A program made the position numbers and the translations under genes. Positions 1 through 7,852 of a stretch of DNA of 28,233 nucleotides are shown one piece after another (positions within the stretch are counted from its first letter, which is position 1; every line of letters starts with the position of its first letter). The DNA comes from Myxococcales bacterium (GTDB lineage: Bacteria; Myxococcota; Polyangia; Polyangiales; Polyangiaceae). Under the pieces are notes generated by a model. The model had not been told where the DNA came from. It worked only from the letters and a program-made list of their open reading frames with translations, and made no database searches. The DNA lies in contig JAGQIY010000521.1 in assembly GCA_020430865.1 (NCBI GenBank), forward strand, positions 1 through 28,233, read 5' to 3'.

Positions 1-1992
1 GAGCCCGAGGTCCGGCAACGCCACGTCGCCCACCAGGCAGCGGACTCGACCTTCTCCCAGGCGCCGAAACGATCCCGGGGAGTGCGCGTCGCAGGCGGCC
101 TCGAGGCGCCGACGCGCGTGAGCCGCGTCCCGGGCTCGCACCAGCGCGACGTAGTGCTGCTCCGCTTCGATTTCCAGCAAGTCGAGCAGGGTCTTCGAGC
201 CGAGGAAGCCGGTCGCGCCGGTCATCAGCGTCACTTCCCTGAGGTTGGATCCCTGAGGAGACACCGGTCGGATGCGTGCCAGGCAAGCCCGCGCATCGCG
301 GTCCAGGGCGTCAGCGGGCGTCGTGGTCGCCATCTCACCCGCGCTCTCGAGGTCGCCCAGCGGCCGCTCCGAGGCCAGGGCCTCGGGTGTGATCTCGAGC
401 CCCAGCGCCTCGCACTCGCAGAGGACCTCCAGCACGCCCAGGGAGTCTCCCCCTTGGGCGAAGTAGCTGAGCTGCGGGTCGGCGCGTCCGAGCCGGCGCG
501 CCACGACCTCGAGCAACGTCCGCGGCGCGTCGGACGCTCTCGTGGCGGCCTCGGCGTCCAGTGCCGCGAGCAGCGCGGCGCCGTCCAGCTTCCCCGAGGC
601 CGTTTCCGGGAGGTGCCGGTAGAAGACGAAGCGCGCCGGGTGCATCCAGCGCGGGAGGCGCTCTCGAAGCGTTGTCAGGAGCCTCGACTCTTGCTTCGCG
701 TCACCCTGGATGAGCGCGACCAGGCGCTCGCCATGCAGGGTCACATGAGCGCGTTCACAGGCGCCGCTGCCGAGGAGCACTGCTTCGACTTCCTCCGGGG
801 CGATCAGCTGGCCCCGCAACTTGAGCTGGCGGTCGGTTCGCCCAAGGAATACGGGGCCTCGACGCGTGCGCTCGACGAGATCTCCCGTGCGGTACCAGCG
901 CACGCCGTTCAGCTCCGTGAAGCGCTCGGCATCCAGCTCTGGCGCCTCGAAGTAGCCGCGCATCAGCTGAGCTCCAGCTATCCACAGCTCGCCGCGCGCG
1001 GCGTCGGCGGGTCCGATGCGGTACTTCACCGCGGAGAGCGGCTCGCCGATGTACGGCCGTGCGAAGTCAGGCTCCCAGGCGAGCAGGCTGGTGCAGATCG
1101 AGCACTCCGTCGGGCCATAGACGTTGAGCAGGCGCACGCGCCTTGCCCAGTCGCTAGCGGCCGTTGGATCCGGCGCCTCTCCACCAACCACGACGCAGCG
1201 TAGCGACTCCGGGAGTTTTTCCACAGGGATCCGTGGTAGCAGGCTCGGCGGCAGATCGACGTGGGTGATCTGGCGGCCCTTCAAGCTCTCCAGGAGCTTC
1301 TCCGTCGTGAAGCCCGCGTCGAGTCCAGGAGCGAGATGTAGCTCACCGCCAGCGAGCAGGCAGGTGAAGACGTCGGACAGGCTCGCGTCGAAGCCCGGAC
1401 GCAGGAGCCACAGACAGCGTGCCGACTCGTCGAGCTCGAAGGCCCGCACCTGGTCACCGATCACGTGTGGCAGCCCGCGATGCTCGAGGGTCGCGCCCTT
1501 GGGGGACCCCGTCGAGCCCGACGTCCAGCAGACGTACGCCAGCGCGTCCGGCGCTGGCATGGGCAGCGCGCGCGCCCTGCTCCACACGCCCTCGACAGGG
1601 TTCGAGGCTGACGCGGCAGTGTCGATCCACAGCTCCTCGCCCGCGTGCGCTCCACACTTCGCACCCCCGCTGGCGCGCAGCACGAAGCGCGGGGCCAGTC
1701 GCCGGAGGATGTCTCGCGCGCGGGCCTCGGGCAAGCTGGGGTCCAGCGTGGAGAACGCGGCGCCAGCGAGCCAGCAGGCGAGCCAAGCCGTGACCAGCCC
1801 ATGAGATTTCGGCAACGCGAGCGCAACCAGCTCACCGCGCGCCGGGGCGAGCCGGGCCGACAGCTCGAGCGCGGCGTCGAACAGCTGGGCATAGCTCAGC
1901 GTTTCCGTGGGGCTAACCAGTGAAGGCGCCGCGTCACGGCGCTCGGCGGTTTCGATCAGCCGCTCGAGCAGGCTGCGCCAGGCTGCGCTCAC
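1..1992 (-). CDS. NRPS-like adenylation-carrier-thioester reductase protein (3' end beyond window)
   Basis: Translating the minus strand from GTG at 1992 gives 664 uninterrupted codons to the window edge. Adenylation-domain motifs are clear: A3 at residues 153-166 (YVCWTSGSTGSPKG), A4 FDAS at 201-204, A5 YGPTE at 292-296, A7 YRTGDL at 367-372 and A10 lysine K468 in GKLD. A carrier domain follows, with phosphopantetheine serine S517 in GGDSL. A Rossmann TGATGFLG at 591-598 opens a thioester-reductase (NAD(P)H-binding) domain cut by the edge. There is no condensation domain before the A domain. Architecture A-T-R, as in Lys2-like and carboxylic acid reductases, predicts ATP-dependent loading of an acid and reductive release as aldehyde or alcohol. 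Asp202 matches the Asp that holds the alpha-amino group in amino-acid A domains. The start is set by a GTGA overlap with the methyltransferase stop (1989-1992), implying translational coupling. Substrate is not established. Confidence 0.93.
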   Translation of the reverse strand, partial: MSAAWRSLLERLIETAERRDAAPSLVSPTETLSYAQLFDAALELSARLAPARGELVALALPKSHGLVTAWLACWLAGAAFSTLDPSLPEARARDILRRLAPRFVLRASGGAKCGAHAGEELWIDTAASASNPVEGVWSRARALPMPAPDALAYVCWTSGSTGSPKGATLEHRGLPHVIGDQVRAFELDESARCLWLLRPGFDASLSDVFTCLLAGGELHLAPGLDAGFTTEKLLESLKGRQITHVDLPPSLLPRIPVEKLPESLRCVVVGGEAPDPTAASDWARRVRLLNVYGPTECSICTSLLAWEPDFARPYIGEPLSAVKYRIGPADAARGELWIAGAQLMRGYFEAPELDAERFTELNGVRWYRTGDLVERTRRGPVFLGRTDRQLKLRGQLIAPEEVEAVLLGSGACERAHVTLHGERLVALIQGDAKQESRLLTTLRERLPRWMHPARFVFYRHLPETASGKLDGAALLAALDAEAATRASDAPRTLLEVVARRLGRADPQLSYFAQGGDSLGVLEVLCECEALGLEITPEALASERPLGDLESAGEMATTTPADALDRDARACLARIRPVSPQGSNLREVTLMTGATGFLGSKTLLDLLEIEAEQHYVALVRARDAAHARRRLEAACDAHSPGSFRRLGEGRVRCLVGDVALPDLGL

Positions 1993-2753
1993 CGGCGCCT
2001 CGCCAGCACCAGACAGCGCGGGCTCTCGAGGCTCAGCGGCTCACCATCAGCGCCGCCAAGCAGCGCGTTGACGCTGAAGCCGGCACGCTCCAGCATCCCG
2101 CACAGCTCGCGAGGCAGGTAGAGACGCGTCGTGGTGCGCGGCAGCTCGGCCTCCGGCGCGTCCGCCTCGCTCAGACGCCAGATCTGGTGAAGGGTTCCGC
2201 GCTCCAGATCGAGCTCCGAGCTGCGCGTGATGTGCACTTCGCGTTCTGCCAGGGTGCGCGTATAGCTGAACTCTGGCTTGAAGTTCGCGAGCACGCCGGC
2301 GACGTTGTAGTAGTCGAGCAAGAAGCGCGCGCCTGGTTTCAGGCTGCGTGCCGCGCAATCGAGCATTGCCTGGTTTCTTGAATCCTCGAGGAAGCAGCCA
2401 AAGCCCGTGCCCCAGTTGAAGCCAGCGTCGCAAGCTGTGGGAGCCACCCAGCTCGTGGCGTCTGCGGCTGCGAAGAAGAGCTCCGGCTCACCCTCGCTCG
2501 CCTTGCGCTGGGCGAGCTGGATGAACGGCGCGCTGATGTCCACGCCGTAGCCCGAGGTGCCGCGCTTCGCGAGCTCGATGCTCAGGCCGCCGTCCCCGCA
2601 GCACTGATCGAAGACGCGCGCGCCGGGGGCAAGCTCGAGGAGCGCCCACAGACGCTCGGCGATGCGGCGCCTGGCCTCGCCCTGAGTCAGCACGGCCTGG
2701 GTCAACGGGTGCTGATAGAAGTCGCGCACCCAGAGCTCTGCGTCGCCGGTCAT
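1989..2753 (-). CDS. class I SAM-dependent methyltransferase
   Basis: A 254-residue protein with a class I methyltransferase motif I around residue 45 (ARVFDQCCGDGG), followed by an acidic motif II region (GVDIS) and a conserved LLDYYN-type block after the central strand. The family transfers a methyl group from S-adenosylmethionine to a small molecule or protein; the acceptor cannot be read here. The ATG at 2753 overlaps the stop of the upstream asparagine-synthetase-like gene by four bases (ATGA). Its own TGA overlaps the GTG of the NRPS-like gene. It is therefore translationally locked into the cluster and is most likely a tailoring enzyme acting on the same product. Length is normal for stand-alone small-molecule methyltransferases. 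O-, N- or C-specificity is unknown. Confidence 0.88.
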   Translation of the reverse strand: MTGDAELWVRDFYQHPLTQAVLTQGEARRRIAERLWALLELAPGARVFDQCCGDGGLSIELAKRGTSGYGVDISAPFIQLAQRKASEGEPELFFAAADATSWVAPTACDAGFNWGTGFGCFLEDSRNQAMLDCAARSLKPGARFLLDYYNVAGVLANFKPEFSYTRTLAEREVHITRSSELDLERGTLHQIWRLSEADAPEAELPRTTTRLYLPRELCGMLERAGFSVNALLGGADGEPLSLESPRCLVLARRR

Positions 2754-4669
2754 TTCGCCTCCAGGCCGAAGGCTCGACCCAGAGCGTGGGCCGTGGCAAC
2801 CAAAAACAGCGGCGGTCCCCAGGCTCGATGCAGCTCTGCTGGTGCCTGCTCCAGAGCCTCGATTCGCCGCTGCACGCGCTGGATGTCAAAGAATGTCCCT
2901 GCGGAAAAAGCATCCTCACGCAGCAGCTCGCGCAGCGCGCGTCGCGCACCAGCGTCCTCGGTGAGGCTCGGCGCGAGGAACGGGTGCTTGCGCCGGGTGC
3001 GGATCGCTTCCGGCACCCAGCCACGCACCGCCTCCCGCAGCAGCCACTTCTCCTCTCCCCGGCGAATGCGCCGCTCGATGGGCAGCCGTCGCATCAATCG
3101 GTAGAGGTCCGGATCCAGGAACGGCAGCCGCGACTCGAGGCCGTGGGCTCCGAGCAAACGGTCCGAGAGCGTCGGCAGGATGTAGCCGCCGAGAGCGAGC
3201 CGGGTCCACAGCGTCGCCGCCACGTCCACCGCTGCGCGCCCCCGCAGACTCGATACTTCAGGGCGGCCGAAGAACGTGCCGAGCGCCGTCTGTGCTCGTG
3301 ACCGCCAACCATCGTGGGTCAGGCTACATAGCCGCGCACCGAGCTGCAGCTTGGCCTGCAGGAAGGTCGGCAAGCAGCCCAGCTGGTGCTTCAGGGGGTG
3401 AGGGTCCAGCCGGGCCAGCCGCTCGGCATTCGTCAGCTCCGGGCGCTCCGCCAGCATCAAGCCGCGCACCGCCTGCTCGAGCCCGTTTCCTTCCGGATAC
3501 TCCTGAGCCAGCGCTCCCAGATCTGCGCGAAGATGCGGGTAGCCGTAGAGTAGTTCGTCCGCGCCCTCGCCGGACAGCACCGACTTGAAGCCCGCGGCGC
3601 TGATGGCGCGGTCGAGCGCCTGGTGAGCCACCAGGTGCCCGTTCACGGCCAGGCCTTCACCGGCGTGGGCCGCAGCTGCGAGCCCTTGCACCAGATCCAG
3701 CGGACTCAGCGACACGACTTCGCACCTCGCCCCCACCTGCGCAGCACTCGACCGAGCCAGCTCCAATTCGTCCAGCGGGCTCCCGGGGAAGCTCGCGGTG
3801 AACGCGACGAGCGGCTCGGTCGACGCGCGACCCTGTCGCTGAAGCTCCGCGGCAGCTCCAAGCACTGCTGCCGAGTCGATGCCGCCCGAGAGGTGAAAGC
3901 AAACTCGTGCGTCGCTCCTGAGTCGCCGCTCGACGCTGGCGAGGAAAACCTCGCGGAAACTCTGAACGTCGTGGCTCTCGGTCGACTTGGAGTCCGATGG
4001 TGAGTCCCAGTCCGCCATGCCCCAGGGCTGCACGTCGAGACGCTTGCCGTCGAGCTCGAACAGGTGGCCAGGCGGCAGCATGTGCACGCCGGCGAACGGT
4101 GTCCGCTCAGGAGGCAGGTATTGCATCCCCAGGGCGAGGCTCATCGCGGCTTCGTCCCATGCCCGGGGCACGCCGAGCGCGAACAGCGCGGCGCTGGTGC
4201 TGGCGAGGTAGAGAGAGCCGTGGTGCCAGGCGTAGACCAGCGTGCGCGCCCCGTAGCGGTCCCGGTACGCCCACAGCTTGCCTGTCTCGTGGTTGAAGAC
4301 GACGGCGCAGAGCTCGGCGTTCAGACGCTCGAACATGTCCTTGCCCCAGTGTGCGGCGCCGTGAAGTAGCAGTTCGCTGTCGGAATGCGTGCGGAAACGT
4401 GCTCCGCTGCGCTCGAGCTCCTCGCGCAGAGCCGAACCATAGATCTCGCCGTTGGCGGCGATGGTCCAGGGGCCGAGCGTCATGGGTTGCGCGCCGCTCC
4501 CTGGGTCCATCACCGCCAGCCGTGTGTGACCGAGCACGCAGCGCCGCTGAGGGTCGAGCCAGATACCAGAGCCATCGGGCCCACGCGCCGCCAGGCTGTG
4601 CAGCGCCGGTTGCAGCAGCTCCGACTCGAGTCCGCCACTGGGCCGGTAGATCAGCGCGATGCCGCACAT
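2750..4669 (-). CDS. asparagine synthetase (glutamine-hydrolysing)-like amidotransferase
   Basis: The 639-residue protein begins MCGI, leaving Cys2 as the N-terminal nucleophile of a class II glutamine amidotransferase. Matching glutaminase residues follow: RGPDG at 29-33, NGEIY at 73-77 and SDSE at 96-99. The synthetase half carries the pyrophosphate-loop SGGIDS (261-266) and SGEGADELLYGY (366-377), both needed for ATP binding and acyl-adenylate formation. Length fits AsnB/AsnO-type enzymes (about 550-640 residues). The reaction class is ATP- and glutamine-dependent conversion of a carboxylate to an amide. Within this cluster the substrate may be a pathway intermediate rather than aspartate; related enzymes also act as beta-lactam-type cyclases, so that alternative remains. 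The start lies 13 bp after the dehydrogenase stop and the end overlaps the methyltransferase start, consistent with one operon. Confidence 0.93.
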   Translation of the reverse strand: MCGIALIYRPSGGLESELLQPALHSLAARGPDGSGIWLDPQRRCVLGHTRLAVMDPGSGAQPMTLGPWTIAANGEIYGSALREELERSGARFRTHSDSELLLHGAAHWGKDMFERLNAELCAVVFNHETGKLWAYRDRYGARTLVYAWHHGSLYLASTSAALFALGVPRAWDEAAMSLALGMQYLPPERTPFAGVHMLPPGHLFELDGKRLDVQPWGMADWDSPSDSKSTESHDVQSFREVFLASVERRLRSDARVCFHLSGGIDSAAVLGAAAELQRQGRASTEPLVAFTASFPGSPLDELELARSSAAQVGARCEVVSLSPLDLVQGLAAAAHAGEGLAVNGHLVAHQALDRAISAAGFKSVLSGEGADELLYGYPHLRADLGALAQEYPEGNGLEQAVRGLMLAERPELTNAERLARLDPHPLKHQLGCLPTFLQAKLQLGARLCSLTHDGWRSRAQTALGTFFGRPEVSSLRGRAAVDVAATLWTRLALGGYILPTLSDRLLGAHGLESRLPFLDPDLYRLMRRLPIERRIRRGEEKWLLREAVRGWVPEAIRTRRKHPFLAPSLTEDAGARRALRELLREDAFSAGTFFDIQRVQRRIEALEQAPAELHRAWGPPLFLVATAHALGRAFGLEAK

Positions 4670-4682
4670 CAGCTGCCGGTCC

Positions 4683-5594
4683 TCATCCAGGAGTCAACTT
4701 GAAGAAGAGCTTCTGGTGCTCGCTCTCCGCAGCGCGCTGGAAGACCTCGGAGAACGCCTCGAGGGGCTCCTCGGCGGCGAACAGATCTCGCACCTCGAGG
4801 CGACCTTCGGCGACCCAGCGCAGGCCCAGCGCCATGTCGCCGTAGTCGGCGCTGAGCAGCCTGAGGCGCTTCTTCACGCAGAGCCCGATGTTCAGCTCCA
4901 CGGGGCGCTGCGACCGGCTCTTCAGCACCAGGGTGCCCTCGGGAGCCAGGGCCTCCAGCGCTTTGGCGATGAGCTGCGAGTTCGCGTGAGTTTCCACGCA
5001 GAATTCATAGGCGTCACGTTCGAGTTGCTCATCGAGCGCCGCAAGCCTGATCCGTTCGAAGCCCGCGGCTAGCATCACTCGGAATACCAGCTCGGCGATG
5101 CGCCCGCTGCCGAGGACCAGTCCTGGCGCCTGACCGGGCAACCCGAGCTCGAGCACGGCCATGGCCGCAGCGATGGGTTCGGCGAAGGCACCGACGGTGA
5201 AGTCGAGGGGGTCGGGCAGCGGCTCGAGGCACATCAGGGGAACGCTGACGAACTCGGCAAAGGCGCCATCACGCTCCACGCCGAGCTGGCGTTTGGCCAG
5301 GCACCCAGCGCCTATTTGGCAGCGGGCGCAGCTTCCGCAGGGCACGAACGGCATGCAAGCGACGCGCGCGCCTGGAGCGAAGGACGCTCCCTGGGGCGTG
5401 GCTTCGACGACGCCGGAGAACTCGTGACCGAGGATCAACGGCTCACGGATCTCGAGGCGCCCGCTGGCGACTTCACAATCCGTGCGGCAAAGACCGGCAC
5501 GGATCACGCGCACCAGTGCCTCGCCGTCGCCGGGTGTCGGTGTCGCGACCCGCTCGAGACTGACTGTTCCCCCTGAGCGAACCAGCGCCCTCAT
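4683..5594 (-). CDS. zinc-type medium-chain alcohol dehydrogenase, compact form
   Basis: GroES-like N-terminal half: catalytic zinc ligand C36 (GLCRTD), H57-E58 in GHEFSG, and a structural-zinc lobe with C86, C89, C92 and C98. The spacing before the fourth Cys is five residues rather than the usual seven. The AEP catalytic-loop motif is near residue 139. The cofactor domain has GSGRIA at 162-167, where the third glycine of the Rossmann motif is replaced by alanine. The part after the second beta strand is shortened, giving only 303 residues against about 340 for typical family members. The expected reaction is NAD(P)-dependent alcohol/aldehyde or threonine-dehydrogenase-like oxidation-reduction. 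Start ATG at 5594 is preferred by homology-like N terminus MRALV; a TTG at 5603 is also possible. Neither has a Shine-Dalgarno sequence. First gene of the tight four-gene block toward the left edge. Confidence 0.88.
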   Translation of the reverse strand: MRALVRSGGTVSLERVATPTPGDGEALVRVIRAGLCRTDCEVASGRLEIREPLILGHEFSGVVEATPQGASFAPGARVACMPFVPCGSCARCQIGAGCLAKRQLGVERDGAFAEFVSVPLMCLEPLPDPLDFTVGAFAEPIAAAMAVLELGLPGQAPGLVLGSGRIAELVFRVMLAAGFERIRLAALDEQLERDAYEFCVETHANSQLIAKALEALAPEGTLVLKSRSQRPVELNIGLCVKKRLRLLSADYGDMALGLRWVAEGRLEVRDLFAAEEPLEAFSEVFQRAAESEHQKLFFKLTPG

Positions 5595-5613
5595 TGTGTA
5601 CAAAATACACTAT
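5593..5613. promoter_or_regulatory. inverted repeat overlapping the dehydrogenase start (possible operator)
   Basis: On the plus strand ATTGTGTA is followed by five bases (CAAAA) and then TACACTAT, a dyad with seven of eight positions paired per arm. It is AT-rich in a GC-rich setting and covers the candidate start codons of the dehydrogenase. The geometry resembles a small repressor operator such as TetR-family sites, but no regulator gene is in view. No Shine-Dalgarno sequence precedes the gene, so the dyad could instead shape the initiation region of the mRNA. Confidence 0.4.
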
Positions 5614-5655
5614 TGTTGGATGCTCACCAGCGGATTCGTTACCTGCCCGGGCACG

Positions 5656-6534
5656 TCAATTCAACGTGCTGATTTTGTTGGAAAAATCGCCATGCGTGGG
5701 CGCCGAAGAGCGCTTCGTCGCGGCCAGCTGCATGGCGCGCATGCGCCTGGCGGCGGGAGCGTAGACCAGGCGCATCACGAAGCGCGGGGTCAAGCGTGAG
5801 AGCGTCGATCCGAGCTTCATCAAGGCGCCAGGGATGATGATGGCCTTGTTGCGCGCGAAGCCAGCGATCGCTGCCCTGGCGCAGTGCTCGGCGCTGATGC
5901 CGACGAACTCGGGGAGCTTCGGCGTCTCGAAGTCAGCGGCGACTTCCTCGAACTCGGTGCGCACGGGACCAGGGCAGAGCTGGCTCACCGCCACTCCCTG
6001 GGACGCGACCTCGAGGCGCAAGCACTCCGTGAAGCCGGTGACGTAGTGCTTGGTGCCCACATAGGTCGCGAAGCCCGGCATGAAGCTGAGGCCGAAGCCC
6101 GAGCTGACCTGGAGCACGCCACCCCTGCCGCGCTCGACCATGCCCGGCACCAGGCGATGGGTCAGGTAGGTGAGGGCGGTGACGTTCAAGTCCAGCATGC
6201 GCTGATTTTTTTTCCATGCGGAAAGATCGAACATCGAGATGTCCCCGAGACCGGCGTTGTTGATCAGCACATCGACAGCGCCGAGCTCGGACTCGATGCG
6301 ATCGATGGCGCGATCAGTCGCCTCGCGGTCGAGCAGATCGCAGCTCTGCACCAGAACCGTCAGTCCCTGGTGTCGCGTCCGAAGCTCGCCAGCCAGCTGC
6401 TCGAGTCGCTCCATGCGTCGAGCGAGCAGCACCAGACCCTTGGCCCGCGGCGCGAGCTGACGCGCCAGCTCGCTCCCGATCCCTGACGACGCACCCGTGA
6501 TCAGAATCACCCCATCCAAAGGCGGTTTGGCCAT
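5656..6534 (-). CDS. classical short-chain dehydrogenase/reductase (SDR)
   Basis: From ATG at 6534 the protein has 292 residues with all classical SDR landmarks: cofactor motif TGASSGIG (13-20), NNAG (92-95), catalytic serine in VSSG (144-145) and YxxxK as Y158-K162. The family performs NAD(P)(H)-dependent oxidoreduction of alcohols, ketones or sugars in the cytoplasm. The longer frame could start at ATG 6561 or TTG 6570, but residues before MAKPP look unlike family N termini. No start has a convincing Shine-Dalgarno sequence. The C-terminal part (MKLGSTLSRLTPRFVMR region) resembles membrane-associated DltE/YqjQ-like SDRs. The gene ends 61 bp before the dehydrogenase ATG, on the same strand. 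It could belong to the cluster or be a housekeeping neighbour; the operator-like dyad between them leaves this open. Confidence 0.9.
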   Translation of the reverse strand: MAKPPLDGVILITGASSGIGSELARQLAPRAKGLVLLARRMERLEQLAGELRTRHQGLTVLVQSCDLLDREATDRAIDRIESELGAVDVLINNAGLGDISMFDLSAWKKNQRMLDLNVTALTYLTHRLVPGMVERGRGGVLQVSSGFGLSFMPGFATYVGTKHYVTGFTECLRLEVASQGVAVSQLCPGPVRTEFEEVAADFETPKLPEFVGISAEHCARAAIAGFARNKAIIIPGALMKLGSTLSRLTPRFVMRLVYAPAARRMRAMQLAATKRSSAPTHGDFSNKISTLN

Positions 6535-6611
6535 GGCCGGCAGTATGGGAAGCGCGCACATCGACCGCAACCCACTGTTGAACGAAATTCAGTTGTCCTC
6601 CCGGCTCGGGA

Positions 6612-6625
6612 AATCCAGCTGGATT
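6612..6625. repeat. perfect 14-bp palindrome between lipoprotein and SDR genes
   Basis: AATCCAGCTGGATT is its own reverse complement. It sits 14 bp past the stop of the lipoprotein gene and upstream of the SDR. It is not followed by a T-run on either strand, so an operator is at least as likely as a terminator. Confidence 0.35.
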
Positions 6626-6638
6626 GTCTGGGGGGTAG

Positions 6639-7787
6639 TCAGTGCGAGTGCTCGAAGCCTGGCGCGTAGCAGAGGCCGTCCTGGTTGAGGTGACCCATGG
6701 TGGAGGCGTTGAAGATCAGGAAGTCGTGCAGATCGCTGATCGCGTCGTTGCCCTCGGTCTCGAAGGTGACCTCCGAGGGCACGGTCGGCAGCGTGTACTC
6801 ACTCGCGTCGACGCAGCTCCTCCAAGGCATCGATCGATCCTGGGCGTCGACCACGGGAGCGAGCGGGACGCCCACTAGATCCTCCATCGTCACCACGAAC
6901 TCTCCACCCACGTCCCTGGCCTGGGCTGCGAACTGATTGAACAGCGGGATGGCGCCGTGATCGACGGTATCCCAGAACAGATGGTCGGTGTGGATCGTGG
7001 CCTGGACGGTCGTCTCCGACCCGGCCTTCACCTGGACGCCGCGTTGAAACTCCTCGCCGTCGAACGCTGCGCCCGTGTTCTCCGGGTTCTGGCAATTCTC
7101 CATGGAAACATCCGCTTCGAAGCCGAAGCGGAACTTCACGCTGGTGGGCAGTGCGTCGAAGTCGTAGCCTTCCTTGCTGGCCTTGCATTCGCTGCCTTTG
7201 AAGGTCGCGGTTCCAACGAGCAAGTGAGTCCAGTGGTTCTGCTTCATTTCCTGCCAGTCGGGGTCGTCCGCGGTGAAGCCTTGTAGATTGATGACGTCAT
7301 CAGAGGCGTCGACGAGGCTGTAGCCGAAGGCATAGCGCTGGCTCGAGTCGAACGCGGCGCCGCCATCGAGGTTCTGATTTTCCATCCGGCCCAGCGCCCA
7401 CGCGCGCTCGCCGCCGCCGCCCTTTCCAACGAGATCGCCGGGAGCCGCCAGGTTCACTGCGAAGGCTCCCGGAAGACTGGCGACGCGTTTTCCGACCTTC
7501 GATTGATCGGTGGGTGAGGTGTCGGGGGACTCGGACAGGTGGACATCGCTGATCACCACCAGCACCTTGCTGAACTTCACCTCCCAGCCGTCGCCAAAGA
7601 AGGCTTCGACACCAGGCTGCGGGGGAAACGGATAGCCTTCGAGGGCGAGCTCTTCGCCGGAAGCCGAGACGACGATCGAGCCCCCGTTCTCGCTGGAGGT
7701 TTCGTCGTCGGCGTTGCTGCAGGCGAGCATCGCGAACCCTCCGAGGGTCACCAGAGCTCCCATGCGGAGCGTTGCTTTGCGAATCAT
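6639..7787 (-). CDS. lipoprotein of the TonB-receptor locus (LpA)
   Basis: From ATG 7787 the 382-residue protein starts with a lipoprotein signal (MIRKATLRMG..., hydrophobic core, then FAMLAC with Cys23 as the lipidation site) and an acidic/Ser tether. The body is beta-rich with no domain I recognise. Blocks at 65-86 (GDGWEVKFSKV...), 192-198 (GTATFKG), 208-214 (YDFDALP) and 250-276 (VQVKAGSETTV ... FWDTVD) reappear in the same order in the lipoprotein at 10524-11309. Histidines cluster in TIHTDHLFWDTVDHG and in the C-terminal FEHSH, which could bind a metal. An upstream in-frame extension to 7874 crosses the divergent promoter and is not used. The gene is divergent from the TonB receptor, with operator-like dyads between them, so co-regulation is likely. 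Function is unknown; a substrate-capture role for the receptor is inference. Confidence 0.85.
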   Translation of the reverse strand: MIRKATLRMGALVTLGGFAMLACSNADDETSSENGGSIVVSASGEELALEGYPFPPQPGVEAFFGDGWEVKFSKVLVVISDVHLSESPDTSPTDQSKVGKRVASLPGAFAVNLAAPGDLVGKGGGGERAWALGRMENQNLDGGAAFDSSQRYAFGYSLVDASDDVINLQGFTADDPDWQEMKQNHWTHLLVGTATFKGSECKASKEGYDFDALPTSVKFRFGFEADVSMENCQNPENTGAAFDGEEFQRGVQVKAGSETTVQATIHTDHLFWDTVDHGAIPLFNQFAAQARDVGGEFVVTMEDLVGVPLAPVVDAQDRSMPWRSCVDASEYTLPTVPSEVTFETEGNDAISDLHDFLIFNASTMGHLNQDGLCYAPGFEHSH

Positions 7788-7816
7788 GAGGCAGGATCTA
7801 GCGAGCCCCGAATCTA

Positions 7817-7852
7817 AATGCAACTCGATTGCAAATAAAAATTCATTACAAT
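7817..7852. promoter_or_regulatory. AT-rich overlapping dyads, Fur-superfamily-like operator
   Basis: Between the divergent lipoprotein and receptor genes lies TGCAA-ctcga-TTGCA (7819-7833), a 15-bp dyad with the 7-1-7 spacing typical of Fur-family boxes. It is followed by an imperfect dyad, ATTGCAAATAA-aaa-TTCATTACAAT (7828-7852). TACAAT at 7847-7852 could be the -10 element for the plus-strand receptor, so a bound repressor would block transcription. The AT content stands out sharply from the surroundings. The metal and regulator are not identifiable from sequence. Confidence 0.45.

Noticed and set aside
82..1203. 373-codon plus-strand open frame at the left edge
   Set aside because: The opposite strand encodes an uninterrupted adenylation-carrier-reductase protein with all core motifs over the same bases.
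5651..5688. Intrinsic terminator after the SDR (two small inverted repeats)
   Set aside because: Stems are only six bases and no T-run follows on the minus strand.
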